NCBI RefSeq assembly: GCF_001263795.1
Contig: NZ_LHUR01000018.1
Coordinates: forward strand, 91,105-155,104
DNA from: Clostridium homopropionicum DSM 5847
GTDB taxonomy: Bacteria > Bacillota > Clostridia > Clostridiales > Clostridiaceae
Length of the DNA stretch: 64,000 nucleotides
Direction of reading: 5' to 3'
Shown here: positions 8,903-18,162 of the stretch, piece after piece
Numbering within the stretch: the stretch's first letter is position 1
How the letters are laid out: each line of letters starts with the position of its first letter
Program-made: the position numbers and the translations under genes
The notes under the pieces: generated by a model
Seen by the model: only the letters and a program-made list of their open reading frames with translations
Databases searched by the model: none
What the model was told of the DNA's origin: nothing

Positions 8903-9640
8903 TTGGATTGTTATAAGGAATTTGCACATATTTATGATAAACTGCTTTATGGAGATATTGATTATAAAGCATGGTCAAATAAAATCATAAATATTTGCAA
9001 CGAACTAAAGATAAACAAAGATAGTTATTTAGATCTTGCATGTGGAACTGGTAACATGACAAAAGAGATAGGGAAATTTTTTAATAATGTATGGGCTGTA
9101 GATATGTCAAATGAAATGCTTAGTGAAGCTGAAGCTAAGCTTAGAAATGAAAAGATAAAAGCAAAATTTGTGTGCCAAGATATAAGTAGTCTTAATTTAA
9201 ATACTAAATTTGACTTAGTCACTTGTGTTTTAGATTCAACGAACTACATACTTGAACTTGAGGATTTAAAACAGTATTTTTTAGGAGTATATAATCATTT
9301 AAAGGATGATGGAGTATTTATTTTCGATATAAATTCTTACTATAAATTAACTAACGTGTTAGGAAATAACCTATTTAATTATGATGATGATAATATTGTT
9401 TATATATGGGAAAACGTTTTAGAAGAAAATATAGTTAATATGTATCTTACATTTTTTATAAGGGAAAAGGACGTTTACAGAAGATTTGATGAGCACCATG
9501 TAGAAAGGGCATACGAGGACGAAACTATAGATAAATTATTATTAGGACTTGGCTATAAGATAATAAAAAAACTTGACAATTACTGTTATGATGCAATAAA
9601 TGCAGATACAGAGAGAATAGCCTATATAGTTCAAAAATAA
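8903..9640 (+). CDS. Class I SAM-dependent methyltransferase
   Basis: The protein (245 aa) contains the SAM-binding motif I YLDLACGTGNMTKEI, the acidic motif II VWAVDMSNEML and the motif IV region FDLVTCVLDSTNYI. The N-terminus FAHIYDKLLYGDIDYKAW is common in clostridial YqeM-like methyltransferases. The substrate is unknown. The start is TTG, after a GGGGGAAAGG site. It is followed after 15 bases by hslO and is probably cotranscribed with it. Confidence 0.82.
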   Translation: MDCYKEFAHIYDKLLYGDIDYKAWSNKIINICNELKINKDSYLDLACGTGNMTKEIGKFFNNVWAVDMSNEMLSEAEAKLRNEKIKAKFVCQDISSLNLNTKFDLVTCVLDSTNYILELEDLKQYFLGVYNHLKDDGVFIFDINSYYKLTNVLGNNLFNYDDDNIVYIWENVLEENIVNMYLTFFIREKDVYRRFDEHHVERAYEDETIDKLLLGLGYKIIKKLDNYCYDAINADTERIAYIVQK

Positions 9641-9655
9641 GAGGAGGTTAATGCA

Positions 9656-10525
9656 ATGGCGGATAGAATTATTAAGGCTTTAGCAAACAAGGGACAAGTG
9701 AGAATTATTGCTGCTTATACTGAAGAACTAGTTAATACTGGAGTAAAGCTGCATAATTGTGCTCCTACTGCGGCAGCTGCTTTTGGTAGAATGCTTACTG
9801 CTGGGGCAATTATGGGAACAATGCTAAAATCTGAAAAGGATGTAATGACTATTAAAATAAATGGAAATGGACCAGCAGGACCAATAATAGTTACAGCTTA
9901 TAGTAATGGAAGAGTAAAAGGATATATTAGTAATCCTTCAGTAGATTTGCCTGCAAATAAGCAAGGTAAATTGGATGTTGGAGGGGCAGTGGGAAAGGAT
10001 GGTTCATTAATAGTCATTAAGGATATGGGGTTAAAAGAACCATACGTAGGACAAGTAGGAATTTATTCTGGAGAAATTGCGGAAGATATAGCATATTTCT
10101 TTACAGTTTCGGAACAAACCCCATCTGCAGTAGCTTTGGGAGTTTTAGTTGACAGAGATGGAACTATAAAAAATTCAGGGGGAATAATTATTCAGCTTAT
10201 GCCTGGAGCAGATGAAATGCTAGCAGATTTGATTACTTATAGACTTCAAGATTTAGGATCACTGACTAGTAATTTTTCTAAAGGGAAGTCTTTAGAAGAT
10301 GTTTTAAACTTTTTATTCGATGATATGGATTTAAAAATTTTAGAGGAATTAGAACCGAAATATCAATGCGATTGTTCTAGAGAAAAAGTAGAAAAGGCTT
10401 TAATTAGTATAGGAAAAGAAGAACTAAGAAAACTTTACAATGAAGGTAAAAAAGAGGAATTAAAATGCAACTTCTGTAATAAAATATATGAATTTAATAA
10501 AGAAGATATTGAGAAATTGATATAG
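9656..10525 (+). CDS. hslO: Redox-regulated chaperone Hsp33
   Basis: The protein (289 aa) starts [20 protein letters not shown] and has the typical [17 protein letters not shown] core and GALGVLVD-like segment ([10 protein letters not shown]). It ends with the zinc/redox cysteine centre CDCSREK ... CNFC. Hsp33 is a cytosolic holdase activated when these cysteines are oxidised. The length matches the family. It follows the methyltransferase with a GAGGAGG site. Confidence 0.95.
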   Translation: MADRIIKALANKGQVRIIAAYTEELVNTGVKLHNCAPTAAAAFGRMLTAGAIMGTMLKSEKDVMTIKINGNGPAGPIIVTAYSNGRVKGYISNPSVDLPANKQGKLDVGGAVGKDGSLIVIKDMGLKEPYVGQVGIYSGEIAEDIAYFFTVSEQTPSAVALGVLVDRDGTIKNSGGIIIQLMPGADEMLADLITYRLQDLGSLTSNFSKGKSLEDVLNFLFDDMDLKILEELEPKYQCDCSREKVEKALISIGKEELRKLYNEGKKEELKCNFCNKIYEFNKEDIEKLI

Positions 10526-10964
10526 AAAATTTAGCCATTTATCACTTTACCATATTAAAGTTTTAGCTTAAAAATATACTATTTATACTATGTAAGGCAA
10601 AAAATGTATTTAATAAATGTAATATATCTTAAAAAATGAAATATATTGTAAAAATGAACGACTAAATAAGACAAATATAGCTATATGGAATACAAATTTT
10701 AATTGACAGAAAATTATGGGTATGATAATATGATAAAAAAAGTCCTTGTTTATTGATAAATTAATAATTGCAATATTCTACTTTTGTGATATATATAAAT
10801 TATGGTTTTAGATTGAAATTTTTTAATAATTCTTTATTTAAGTATGATACAATAAAGCTATTATTAATAAAGAAAATGGTATGCTAGAAAATTTCGCATT
10901 CCATTTATTAGTGTTGTTTTAAATTTTTTAAATAAAATTTAATAAATATTAAGGGGGAATTTTA
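10526..10964. promoter_or_regulatory. AT-rich gap and leader before oppA
   Basis: There is no gene in this gap of about 440 bases. A candidate promoter is TTGACA (10703-10708) with TAATAT (10726-10731), spacer 17, which would give a leader of about 230 bases. A weak hairpin with arms aaatggtatgc and gcattccattt lies near 10874-10909. I recognise no known riboswitch. Confidence 0.4.
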
Positions 10965-12794
10965 GTAAAGAAGAAATTACTATCAGTATTACTGTCTGCC
11001 ACTTTAGCCTTATCAGTTATTCTAACTGGCTGCGGCAATGGCGGCAATGGAGCAGCTGGAGAGAAGAAGGTACTTGATTATTACTCAAAGGCTGAACCGG
11101 AAATACTAGACGCACAACAAATTTCAGGACAACCAGACATGGTTATTGCTAACATGTTTATTGAGGGATTAATGCGTTTTGGTAAAGAGGAAGGCAAGTA
11201 TGAACCTGGTATAGCTGAATCATATAAATTTGATGAGGCTGCTAATTCTTACACATTTAAGCTAAGAAAAGATGCTAAATGGAGTGACGGAACACCTGTT
11301 ACTGCTGATGACTTCTTTTTTGCTTGGAGACTGGCTTTGGATGAGCAAACAGTATATAGCTTTATGATCAGTCAATATATTAAGGGTGCTGATGCATACG
11401 CTGCTGTAACTAAGAAATCTTTCTTATCAGGAAAAGATGCAAGCTTTAAGGCTTTAGTTGATAGTGCAAAGAAAGAAACAAATGCTGATAAGAAAAAAGA
11501 AATTAATGCTAAAATAGCTGATAGACAAGAAAAAATGACAGATGCAGAAAAAACTGAATTTAAAAAGATTCAAGATGATTTATGGTCAAAAGTTGGAGTT
11601 AAGGCTGAAGGAGAAAATTTAACAATTCAATTAGCTGGTCCTACTCCATACTTTATTGGTTTAACTGCATTCCCTGTATTCTATCCAATGAATAAAGCTT
11701 TTTATGAAAAGCATAAAGCTGATAACACTTATGGACTTGAAGCAGCTGGACTTAATTCAAATGGACCATGGAAAGTAACTGAATGGAAGCATAAAGATAG
11801 CTTTAAATTAGTTAAAAACGAGAACTATTGGAATAAGAACAATATTAAAATCGATGAAATCAACTTAAAAGTAGTTGATAAAGTTGAAACAAGAACTAAC
11901 TTATTAAAAACTGGAAAACTTGATGGTTCTGCTATCCAAGCAAAAGACCTTCCAGAATTCCAAGATCTTGCAACACGTGATCAGCTTAAACTACAAGATA
12001 TGGTAGATAGACCTGATTACAGTGTATTCTATGTAGACTTTAATCAATTTAATAATAAAACTACAATGAATGTTAATATTAGAAAAGCATTAACATTAGC
12101 AATGGATCGTAAGAGCTTTGTAGAAAAAATCAACCTAGGAGATAAACCAGCATTAGCTTTTGTACCTGAAAGCTTCCCAGGATTAAGCAAATCCTTTAGA
12201 GAAGAAAATGGAGTAGAGTTAATAAAGGATAATGACAAAGAACAAGCTAAACAATACTTAGCAAAAGGACTTCAAGAATTAGGATTAAAACAATTACCAG
12301 CATTAGACATGGTTATAGAGGATACCGATATTGCGCAAAAGATGGCAGTAAAGTTCCAACAAGACTGGAAGGAAATAGGAGTTACTGTTAATCTTGTACC
12401 AGTACCATGGGGAGAAAAATTAAGAAGATTAAAAGCAGGACAATTTGCAATATGCTCTGATGGTTGGGGACCAGATTATATGGATCCAATGACATACTTA
12501 GATTTATTTGAATCTACAAACGGAAATAACTATGGAAAATTCAACAATCCAGAATATGATAAATTAATATCAAGTGCTAGAACAGAAAAAGATGCAGCAA
12601 AACGTATGGATATGTTATATAAAGCTGAAAAAATGCTAATAGACAACGCTGTTACAGCTCCACAATATTTCAGAATTGCACACTATGTATATAAAAATTA
12701 TCTAACTGGTGTAGTTAACAGAGGAGCAGGTCCAGATACTGACTTCTACTGGGCTGATATAGACATGAAAGCTAAGGCAGAACAAGCAAAATAG
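10965..12794 (+). CDS. oppA: Oligopeptide ABC transporter substrate-binding lipoprotein with a non-canonical start
   Basis: The full reading frame gives about 609 aa, with a lysine-rich signal peptide and lipobox LTGC (Cys about residue 23), then the SBP_bac_5 fold (KDAKWSDGTPVTADDFFFAW, GPWKVTEWKHKDSFKLVKN, LRRLKAGQFAICSDGWGPDY). It captures peptides outside the membrane. No ATG, GTG or TTG exists between the in-frame stop at 10950 and the signal peptide. AAGGGGGA (10951-10958) lies 7 bases before GTA 10965, and ATT 10959 is the other candidate. ATG 11139 would remove the signal. Residues about 150-206 form a charged helical insertion not usual in OppA. Confidence 0.88.
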   Translation, partial: VKKKLLSVLLSATLALSVILTGCGNGGNGAAGEKKVLDYYSKAEPEILDAQQISGQPDMVIANMFIEGLMRFGKEEGKYEPGIAESYKFDEAANSYTFKLRKDAKWSDGTPVTADDFFFAWRLALDEQTVYSFMISQYIKGADAYAAVTKKSFLSGKDASFKALVDSAKKETNADKKKEINAKIADRQEKMTDAEKTEFKKIQDDLWSKVGVKAEGENLTIQLAGPTPYFIGLTAFPVFYPMNKAFYEKHKADNTYGLEAAGLNSNGPWKVTEWKHKDSFKLVKNENYWNKNNIKIDEINLKVVDKVETRTNLLKTGKLDGSAIQAKDLPEFQDLATRDQLKLQDMVDRPDYSVFYVDFNQFNNKTTMNVNIRKALTLAMDRKSFVEKINLGDKPALAFVPESFPGLSKSFREENGVELIKDNDKEQAKQYLAKGLQELGLKQLPALDMVIEDTDIAQKMAVKFQQDWKEIGVTVNLVPVPWGEKLRRLKAGQFAICSDGWGPDYMDPMTYLDLFESTNGNNYGKFNNPEYDKLISSARTEKDAAKRMDMLYKAEKMLIDNAVTAPQYFRIAHYVYKNYLTGVVNRGAGPDTDFYWADIDMKAKAEQAK

Positions 12795-12821
12795 TTAATT
12801 TTAAAAAAATAATAATTAGTG

Positions 12822-12853
12822 AAAAGGTATATGTTTTCGCGTATACCTTTTTG
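12822..12853 (+). terminator. Hairpin terminator between oppA and oppB
   Basis: The arms aaaaggtata (12822-12831) and tatacctttt (12842-12851) are perfect and end in a T-run. It probably ends most oppA transcripts and lets a fraction read through, giving more binding protein than permease, as is common in opp operons. Confidence 0.75.
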
Positions 12854-12969
12854 CTTATGATATATACATAAGGTAGAATTATACAGATTTATTATAAACT
12901 ATGATACATATTTTAATTGGTTTATAAATTAATTTGATAATATAAATAAATTAATAGGAGGAAGTTAAT

Positions 12970-13899
12970 GTGCTGAAATATACATTAAAACGAATAGTAT
13001 ACGCCTTGATAACTATATGGGTAATAGCAACCTTGACATTTGGGCTTATGAAAGCGCTTCCTGGTGATCCTTTTCACAACCCTAAAATGTCTCCAGCTGT
13101 AAAAGAAGCTTTGCAGCGTAAATATGCTTTAGATAAACCATTATTAGAACAATACGGTATTTATATAGGTAATCTTGTTAAAGGAGATTTAGGAACATCA
13201 ATAAAGTACCCAGGAAGATCTGTAAATCAAATTATAAAAGACGGCTTTCCAAAATCTTTAGCAATTGGTTGGAGAGCAATGGTGTTCGCAACATTTTTCG
13301 GACTAATTTTAGGTATTATTGCAGCATTAAACCATGAAAAGGTATCTGACTATCTTGTAATATTCATAGCAATTATAGGGGTATCTGTGCCAAGTATAGT
13401 AATGGGACCTTTCCTTGCATATACCTTTGGAGTAGATTTGGGTTGGCTTCCTGTAACAGTAGATGGTACTCAAAAATCACTTATTTTGCCGTCGATAACT
13501 TTAGGATTTGCTACATTAGCATTTATTGCAAGACTTATGCGTACAACAACACTAGAAGTTTTGGGACAAGACTATATTCAAACTGCAAAATCAAAAGGAC
13601 TTAATAAGATACAATTAGTGTGGAAGCATGTAATAAGAAATGCAATAATGCCTGTTGTAACAGTTGTTGGTCCATTATTTGCAGGAATAATAACAGGATC
13701 AATAGTTATAGAAAAAGTATTTGCAGTGGCAGGACTTGGAGATTCATTTGTTAGTTCAATATTAGAACAAGATTACTCAATGATTATGGGAATTACAATA
13801 TTCTATGCAATCTTGATAATTATTTCAGTATTGTTAGTTGATATAGTATATGGATTCATAGATCCAAGACTTAGATTATCAGGAAAAGGAGGAAAATAA
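12970..13899 (+). CDS. oppB: Oligopeptide ABC transporter permease OppB
   Basis: The 309-aa membrane protein starts LKYTLKRIVYALITIWVIA and has GDPFHNP, six predicted membrane segments and the EAA loop TAKSKGLNKIQLVWKHVIRNA that contacts the ATPase. It ends GFIDPRLR. It forms the channel together with OppC. The start is GTG after an AGGAGG site. The separation from oppA by a terminator suggests lower expression. Confidence 0.95.
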   Translation: MLKYTLKRIVYALITIWVIATLTFGLMKALPGDPFHNPKMSPAVKEALQRKYALDKPLLEQYGIYIGNLVKGDLGTSIKYPGRSVNQIIKDGFPKSLAIGWRAMVFATFFGLILGIIAALNHEKVSDYLVIFIAIIGVSVPSIVMGPFLAYTFGVDLGWLPVTVDGTQKSLILPSITLGFATLAFIARLMRTTTLEVLGQDYIQTAKSKGLNKIQLVWKHVIRNAIMPVVTVVGPLFAGIITGSIVIEKVFAVAGLGDSFVSSILEQDYSMIMGITIFYAILIIISVLLVDIVYGFIDPRLRLSGKGGK

Positions 13900-13904
13900 A
13901 TAGC

Positions 13905-15185
13905 ATGGCAAATTTAGATAAATCTATGTTCCAACATGTAGGAAAAAATTTAAATGAAGCTCAAAAAATTAAACGTCCAAGTATGTCTTATTTAGAAGAC
14001 GCTATGAGAAGATTGAAGAAAAATATACCTGCTATGATCTCCTTTTGGATTTTAGTAATTTTAATTACTATGTCTATAATTGGACCGATTATTTCCGCTA
14101 AGGTACAAGGGCATGATTACCGTCAGCAAAATTTAGCTAATCAAAACCAAACATCGGTAATGTCCAATCAAAGAAGTATAGCAGTATTAAAGAATCAAGT
14201 TCTTAAATATAGTGCATATAAATCTAACTTAAGAAAAACTAAAATTGAATTTAAGAATGCAGAATTTAAAGGAGCAGGTATTATAGAATTTAAAGTAGGA
14301 AACAAATCAGAAGTTTCCTATCAAGGAGATAAAAAGGAATTTTCTTTATCAATAAAGGCAGGCTCAAATGATACTTTGGATAGTGTTATAACAAAATTAA
14401 ATGCTGAGTCAGATAAGCTACTTCAACAAGATCCAGATTTTAGGGGAGTTAAATTTAATAAGAGTGGAAGTAAGCTTGTTATTGAGACAGGTGGAGAAAA
14501 ATGGTTCAATAAGCAATACTGGTTTGGAACTGATGAATTCGGCAGAGATTTATTTACCCGTCTTTGGGAAGGTGGAAAAGTATCTTTCTTAATTGCCTTT
14601 GTTTCAGTATTAATTACTGTATTTATAGGAATCGTTTATGGAGGCGTTGCTGGTTATGTAGGAGGAACGGCTGATATTCTTATGATGCGATTTGTTGAGA
14701 TAATAATGGTCATACCAGATTTGTTATATATTATATTGCTACTTACCGTTATGAAGCCGGGGCTTGGACCAATAATCATAGTTCTTGCAGCTACAGGTTG
14801 GATGCAGACTGCCATGATTGTACGTGGAGAAATTTTAAGACTAAAAAATTCTGAATATGTTATAGCAGCTGAGCTTTTAGGAGCAGGATCCAAAAGAATT
14901 ATATTTAAGCACCTAATTCCAAATGCAATGGGACCAATTATAGTTAATATGACAATGATGATTCCAAGAATGATATTTGCAGAAGCATTTTTAAGCTTTA
15001 TAGGGCTAGGGATACCAGCACCTATGGCATCTTGGGGAGCATTGGTAAATACCGGTGCTAGCATATTTACTCAATATCCACAACAACTATTAGTACCAGC
15101 ACTAGCACTTAGTTTAACCATGCTAGCGTTTAATATACTTGGAGATGGATTAAGAGATGCACTAGATCCTAAACTAAGAGCGTAG
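13905..15185 (+). CDS. oppC: Oligopeptide ABC transporter permease OppC with a large extracytoplasmic insert
   Basis: The protein (426 aa) is about 120 residues longer than ordinary OppC. Membrane segment 1 (about 42-64) is followed by an insert at about 83-203, then the conserved YWFGTDEFGRDLFTRLWEGG and five more membrane segments with the EAA loop AAELLGAGSKRIIFKHLIPN. The insert contains SIKAGSNDTLDSVITKLNAE ... KSGSKLVIETGG, which resembles flagellin/hook IN-type folds. It would face outside, next to OppA. The transport core looks intact. Confidence 0.93.
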   Translation: MANLDKSMFQHVGKNLNEAQKIKRPSMSYLEDAMRRLKKNIPAMISFWILVILITMSIIGPIISAKVQGHDYRQQNLANQNQTSVMSNQRSIAVLKNQVLKYSAYKSNLRKTKIEFKNAEFKGAGIIEFKVGNKSEVSYQGDKKEFSLSIKAGSNDTLDSVITKLNAESDKLLQQDPDFRGVKFNKSGSKLVIETGGEKWFNKQYWFGTDEFGRDLFTRLWEGGKVSFLIAFVSVLITVFIGIVYGGVAGYVGGTADILMMRFVEIIMVIPDLLYIILLLTVMKPGLGPIIIVLAATGWMQTAMIVRGEILRLKNSEYVIAAELLGAGSKRIIFKHLIPNAMGPIIVNMTMMIPRMIFAEAFLSFIGLGIPAPMASWGALVNTGASIFTQYPQQLLVPALALSLTMLAFNILGDGLRDALDPKLRA

Positions 15186-15195
15186 GGAGTGAATT

Positions 15196-16248
15196 ATGGT
15201 GAATAAGATATTAGACGTGAAAAATTTAGAAGTTTCCTTTGATACTTATGCTGGAGAAATACAATCAGTAAGAGGAGTATCCTTTGACTTATATGAAGGT
15301 GAAACTATTGCTATAGTTGGAGAGTCTGGTTGCGGTAAATCGGTTACATCAAAAGCAATAATGAGATTAAATCCAGAACCACCAGCAAGAATTAAGGGTG
15401 GAGAGATAATATTTGATGGAGAAGATTTAGCTAAAAAATCAGAAAGGGAAATGACTAAAATCAGAGGTAAAAAGATTAGTATGATTTTCCAAGATCCAAT
15501 GACCTCATTGAACCCAACTATGACTGTTGGAAAACAAATTGTAGAAGGGCTTAGAAAGCATCAAAATATTTCATATGAAGAAGCTAAAAAGAGAGCTATA
15601 GAAATGTTAAAGCTAGTTCAAATACCTAATCCTGAAAAGAGATTTGAAGAATATCCTCATCAGTTCTCAGGTGGTATGAGACAGCGTGCGATGATTGCAG
15701 TTGCCTTAGTATGTAATCCAAAGCTTTTAATAGCTGATGAACCAACGACAGCTCTAGATGTTACTATACAAGCACAAATTCTAGATGTTATGAAGGATCT
15801 TCAAAAGAAGATTAATACTTCAATAATTATGATTACTCATGATTTGGGAGTTGTTGCAGATATAGCACAAAGAATTATGGTAATGTATGGAGGAAAGATT
15901 GTAGAAAAAGGAACTGTCAATGACATATTCTATAATTCTAGACACCCATATACTTGGGGTCTTCTAAAATCAGTTCCAAGACTAGATATAGACAAGGAAG
16001 ATGAAAGATTAGCATCTATTGAGGGAACACCTCCAGATTTATTTGCTCCACCAAAGGGATGCCCATTTGCAGATAGATGTGAACATGCAATGAAAATCTG
16101 TAGGGAAGATATGCCTCCTATATTCGATATAAAGGAAGGACATCAATCAGCATGTTGGTTAAATCATCCAGATGCTCCTGTGGTTGAAGCACCTATTAAT
16201 AAGCCTCATAGAGGTATTGCTGGAGAGAAAGGAGGTACAAGGGACTAA
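15196..16248 (+). CDS. oppD: Oligopeptide ABC transporter ATPase OppD
   Basis: The ATPase (350 aa) has Walker A GESGCGKS, Q-loop MIFQDPMTSLNP, signature SGGMRQR, Walker B LLIADEPTTALD and switch histidine ITHD. It ends with the OppD/DppD-type cysteine-containing tail CPFADRCEHAMKIC. It powers peptide import with OppF. It begins 10 bases after oppC, and its stop overlaps the oppF start by one base (TAATG). Confidence 0.96.
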   Translation: MVNKILDVKNLEVSFDTYAGEIQSVRGVSFDLYEGETIAIVGESGCGKSVTSKAIMRLNPEPPARIKGGEIIFDGEDLAKKSEREMTKIRGKKISMIFQDPMTSLNPTMTVGKQIVEGLRKHQNISYEEAKKRAIEMLKLVQIPNPEKRFEEYPHQFSGGMRQRAMIAVALVCNPKLLIADEPTTALDVTIQAQILDVMKDLQKKINTSIIMITHDLGVVADIAQRIMVMYGGKIVEKGTVNDIFYNSRHPYTWGLLKSVPRLDIDKEDERLASIEGTPPDLFAPPKGCPFADRCEHAMKICREDMPPIFDIKEGHQSACWLNHPDAPVVEAPINKPHRGIAGEKGGTRD

Positions 16249-17222
16249 TGAATCTTAATAAAAATGATAAACAAGTATTAGTAAAAGTACAAAATCTAAA
16301 AAAATACTTTGAAGTTGGCAAAGACGTTTACCTAAAAGCTATTGATGATGTTAGCTTTGATATATATAAAGGAGAAACTCTAGGACTTGTAGGAGAATCG
16401 GGTTGTGGTAAATCTACTACTGGAAGAACTATCTTAAATATTTATAAAGCAACAGAAGGAACAGTTGAATTTAATGGTAAAGATGTTCATAAGATGAATT
16501 CTAAAGATAAAAAAGAATTCAATAAAAAAGCTCAGATGATATTCCAAGACCCTTATGCCTCTTTAAATCCAAGAATGCTTGTAGGAAATATAATAGGTGA
16601 GGGACTTGATATTCACGGTATTTTAAAGGGTGAGGAAAGACAAAATCGTATATATGAGCTCTTAGAGTTAGTAGGATTAAATAGAGAGCATGCTAACCGT
16701 TTTCCGCACGAATTTAGTGGTGGTCAAAGACAAAGAATAGGTATTGCTAGAGCGTTAGCTTTAAACCCAGACTTCATTGTTTGTGATGAACCTATTTCGG
16801 CCTTAGACGTTTCTGTACAAGCACAAGTTGTTAATTTACTGCAAGACTTACAAAAACAATATGGATTAACTTACTTGTTTATAGCTCACGATTTATCCAT
16901 GGTTAGATACATTTCTGATCGTGTTGCTGTAATGTATCTTGGTGTTATAGCAGAACTTGCTGAAAGTGATGAGTTATATGAGAATCCAATGCATCCATAT
17001 ACAAAGGCATTACTATCAGCTATTCCAATACCGGATCCAGATATGCAAAAAAGCAAAAAACGTATTCTACTAGAAGGGGAGGTGCCAAGTCCTATTAATC
17101 CTTTACCTGGATGTAAATTTGTTGAACGTTGTCAACATGCCACAGAAAGATGTAGAGAGGAAAGACCAGAATTAAAAGAGGTAAAACCTGGACACTTCGT
17201 TGCATGTCATATATTTGGCTAA
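16248..17222 (+). CDS. oppF: Oligopeptide ABC transporter ATPase OppF
   Basis: The second ATPase (324 aa) shows Walker A GESGCGKS, QMIFQDPYASLNPRM, signature SGGQRQR, Walker B FIVCDEPISALD and IAHD. It ends with the oligopeptide tail CKFVERCQHATERC. It overlaps oppD by one base, which suggests translational coupling and equal amounts of the two subunits. It is the last gene of the operon. Confidence 0.96.
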   Translation: MNLNKNDKQVLVKVQNLKKYFEVGKDVYLKAIDDVSFDIYKGETLGLVGESGCGKSTTGRTILNIYKATEGTVEFNGKDVHKMNSKDKKEFNKKAQMIFQDPYASLNPRMLVGNIIGEGLDIHGILKGEERQNRIYELLELVGLNREHANRFPHEFSGGQRQRIGIARALALNPDFIVCDEPISALDVSVQAQVVNLLQDLQKQYGLTYLFIAHDLSMVRYISDRVAVMYLGVIAELAESDELYENPMHPYTKALLSAIPIPDPDMQKSKKRILLEGEVPSPINPLPGCKFVERCQHATERCREERPELKEVKPGHFVACHIFG

Positions 17223-17533
17223 GGAAAATGTACTACAAAATAAGTTGAGGTGAACAGTGCCCTGTGAGATAGATACAGAGAATAGATTGTATTTTTATTT
17301 TACAGGGTATATGTTATTTTGCTTAGATAGATTAACTAATTAAATTTTCAAATATATATATATAATAATATTTATTTTCATAAATAATAATTTTATATAT
17401 TGACAAAGTGAGGATAATTTTATATTATATTAATGCACCGAGCAAGTAGAAGAAATACCTAAATTAGTCAATAAAAAGATTGTTGACAAAGATAATAAAA
17501 CATTATATAATATTATTTGTTGCTAATAAACAT
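17223..17533 (+). promoter_or_regulatory. Gap with tandem sigma-A promoters for the tRNA cluster
   Basis: Two strong promoters stand in tandem. P1 is TTGACA (17400-17405) with TATTAT (17423-17428), spacer 17. P2 is TTGACA (17483-17488) with TATAAT (17506-17511), spacer 17. P2 would start about 15 bases before tRNA-Val. Upstream, ccctgt and acaggg arms (near 17262 and 17303) may form a weak terminator for oppF. No gene is visible. Confidence 0.85.
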
Positions 17534-17609
17534 GGGCGCATAGCTCAGCTGGGAGAGCATCTGCCTTACAAGCAGAGGGTCACAGGTTCGAGCCCTGTTG
17601 TGCCCACCA
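17534..17609 (+). tRNA. tRNA-Val (TAC)
   Basis: A 76-base cloverleaf with encoded CCA. The acceptor stem is gggcgca/tgtgccc-like, the anticodon loop cttacaa reads TAC, and the T loop is ggttcgagcc. It is the first member of the cluster. Confidence 0.97.
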
Positions 17610-17627
17610 TGTTTTTTAATACATTAT

Positions 17628-17704
17628 GGCCCAGTGGCTCAGTTGGTTAGAGTGCCGGCCTGTCACGCCGGAGGTCGAGGGTTCGAGCCCCTTCTGGGTC
17701 GCCA
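17628..17704 (+). tRNA. tRNA-Asp (GTC)
   Basis: A 77-base cloverleaf with encoded CCA. The acceptor pairs ggcccag with ctgggtc, the anticodon loop ctgtcac reads GTC, and the discriminator is G. Confidence 0.97.
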
Positions 17705-17708
17705 TAAT

Positions 17709-17784
<76 letters not shown>

Positions 17785-17789
17785 ATTTT

Positions 17790-17864
17790 GCGGGAGTGGC
17801 TCAGTGGTAGAGCGTCACCTTGCCAAGGTGAACGTCGCGAGTTCGAATCTCGTCTTCCGCTCCA
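17790..17864 (+). tRNA. tRNA-Gly (GCC)
   Basis: A 75-base cloverleaf with encoded CCA. The acceptor pairs gcgggag with cttccgc including one G-T pair, and the anticodon loop ttgccaa reads GCC. Confidence 0.96.
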
Positions 17865-17870
17865 AAATAA

Positions 17871-17945
17871 GGCGCTATAGCCAAGTGGTAAGGCACGAGT
17901 CTGCAAAACTCTGATCCCCCAGTTCAAATCTGGGTGGCGCCTCCA
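17871..17945 (+). tRNA. tRNA-Cys (GCA), copy 1
   Basis: A 75-base cloverleaf with encoded CCA. The acceptor pairs ggcgcta with tggcgcc, the anticodon loop ctgcaaa reads GCA, and the discriminator is U. It is followed directly by a terminator. The sequence is identical to the tRNA at 18053. Confidence 0.97.
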
Positions 17946-17982
17946 AAAAGCATCTTAATAATATGTTTAGGATGCTTTTATT
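17946..17982 (+). terminator. Terminator after tRNA-Cys copy 1
   Basis: The arms aaaagcatc (17946-17954) and gatgctttt (17971-17979) are followed by an A/T-rich tail. It ends the five-tRNA transcript. Confidence 0.8.
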
Positions 17983-18052
17983 ATTCCTATTAATAAAAGA
18001 TTTTGTCTCAAATATTTTTATTCAGCATAGTATATTATATAAAACAAAATGT

Positions 18053-18127
18053 GGCGCTATAGCCAAGTGGTAAGGCACGAGTCTGCAAAACTCTGATCCC
18101 CCAGTTCAAATCTGGGTGGCGCCTCCA
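18053..18127 (+). tRNA. tRNA-Cys (GCA), copy 2
   Basis: This tRNA is identical over 75 bases to copy 1 at 17871-17945 and again carries a gcatctta terminator directly downstream. The pair looks like a recent local duplication of tRNA plus terminator. No strong promoter is seen in the 70 bases before it, so it may depend on read-through. Confidence 0.97.
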
Positions 18128-18162
18128 AAAAAGCATCTTAATAATTTTTAAGATGCTTTTTA
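18128..18162 (+). terminator. Terminator after tRNA-Cys copy 2
   Basis: A 12-bp stem, aaaagcatctta (18129-18140) and taagatgctttt (18149-18160), with a T-tail. It may also serve the convergent gene that ends at 18160. Confidence 0.85.
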
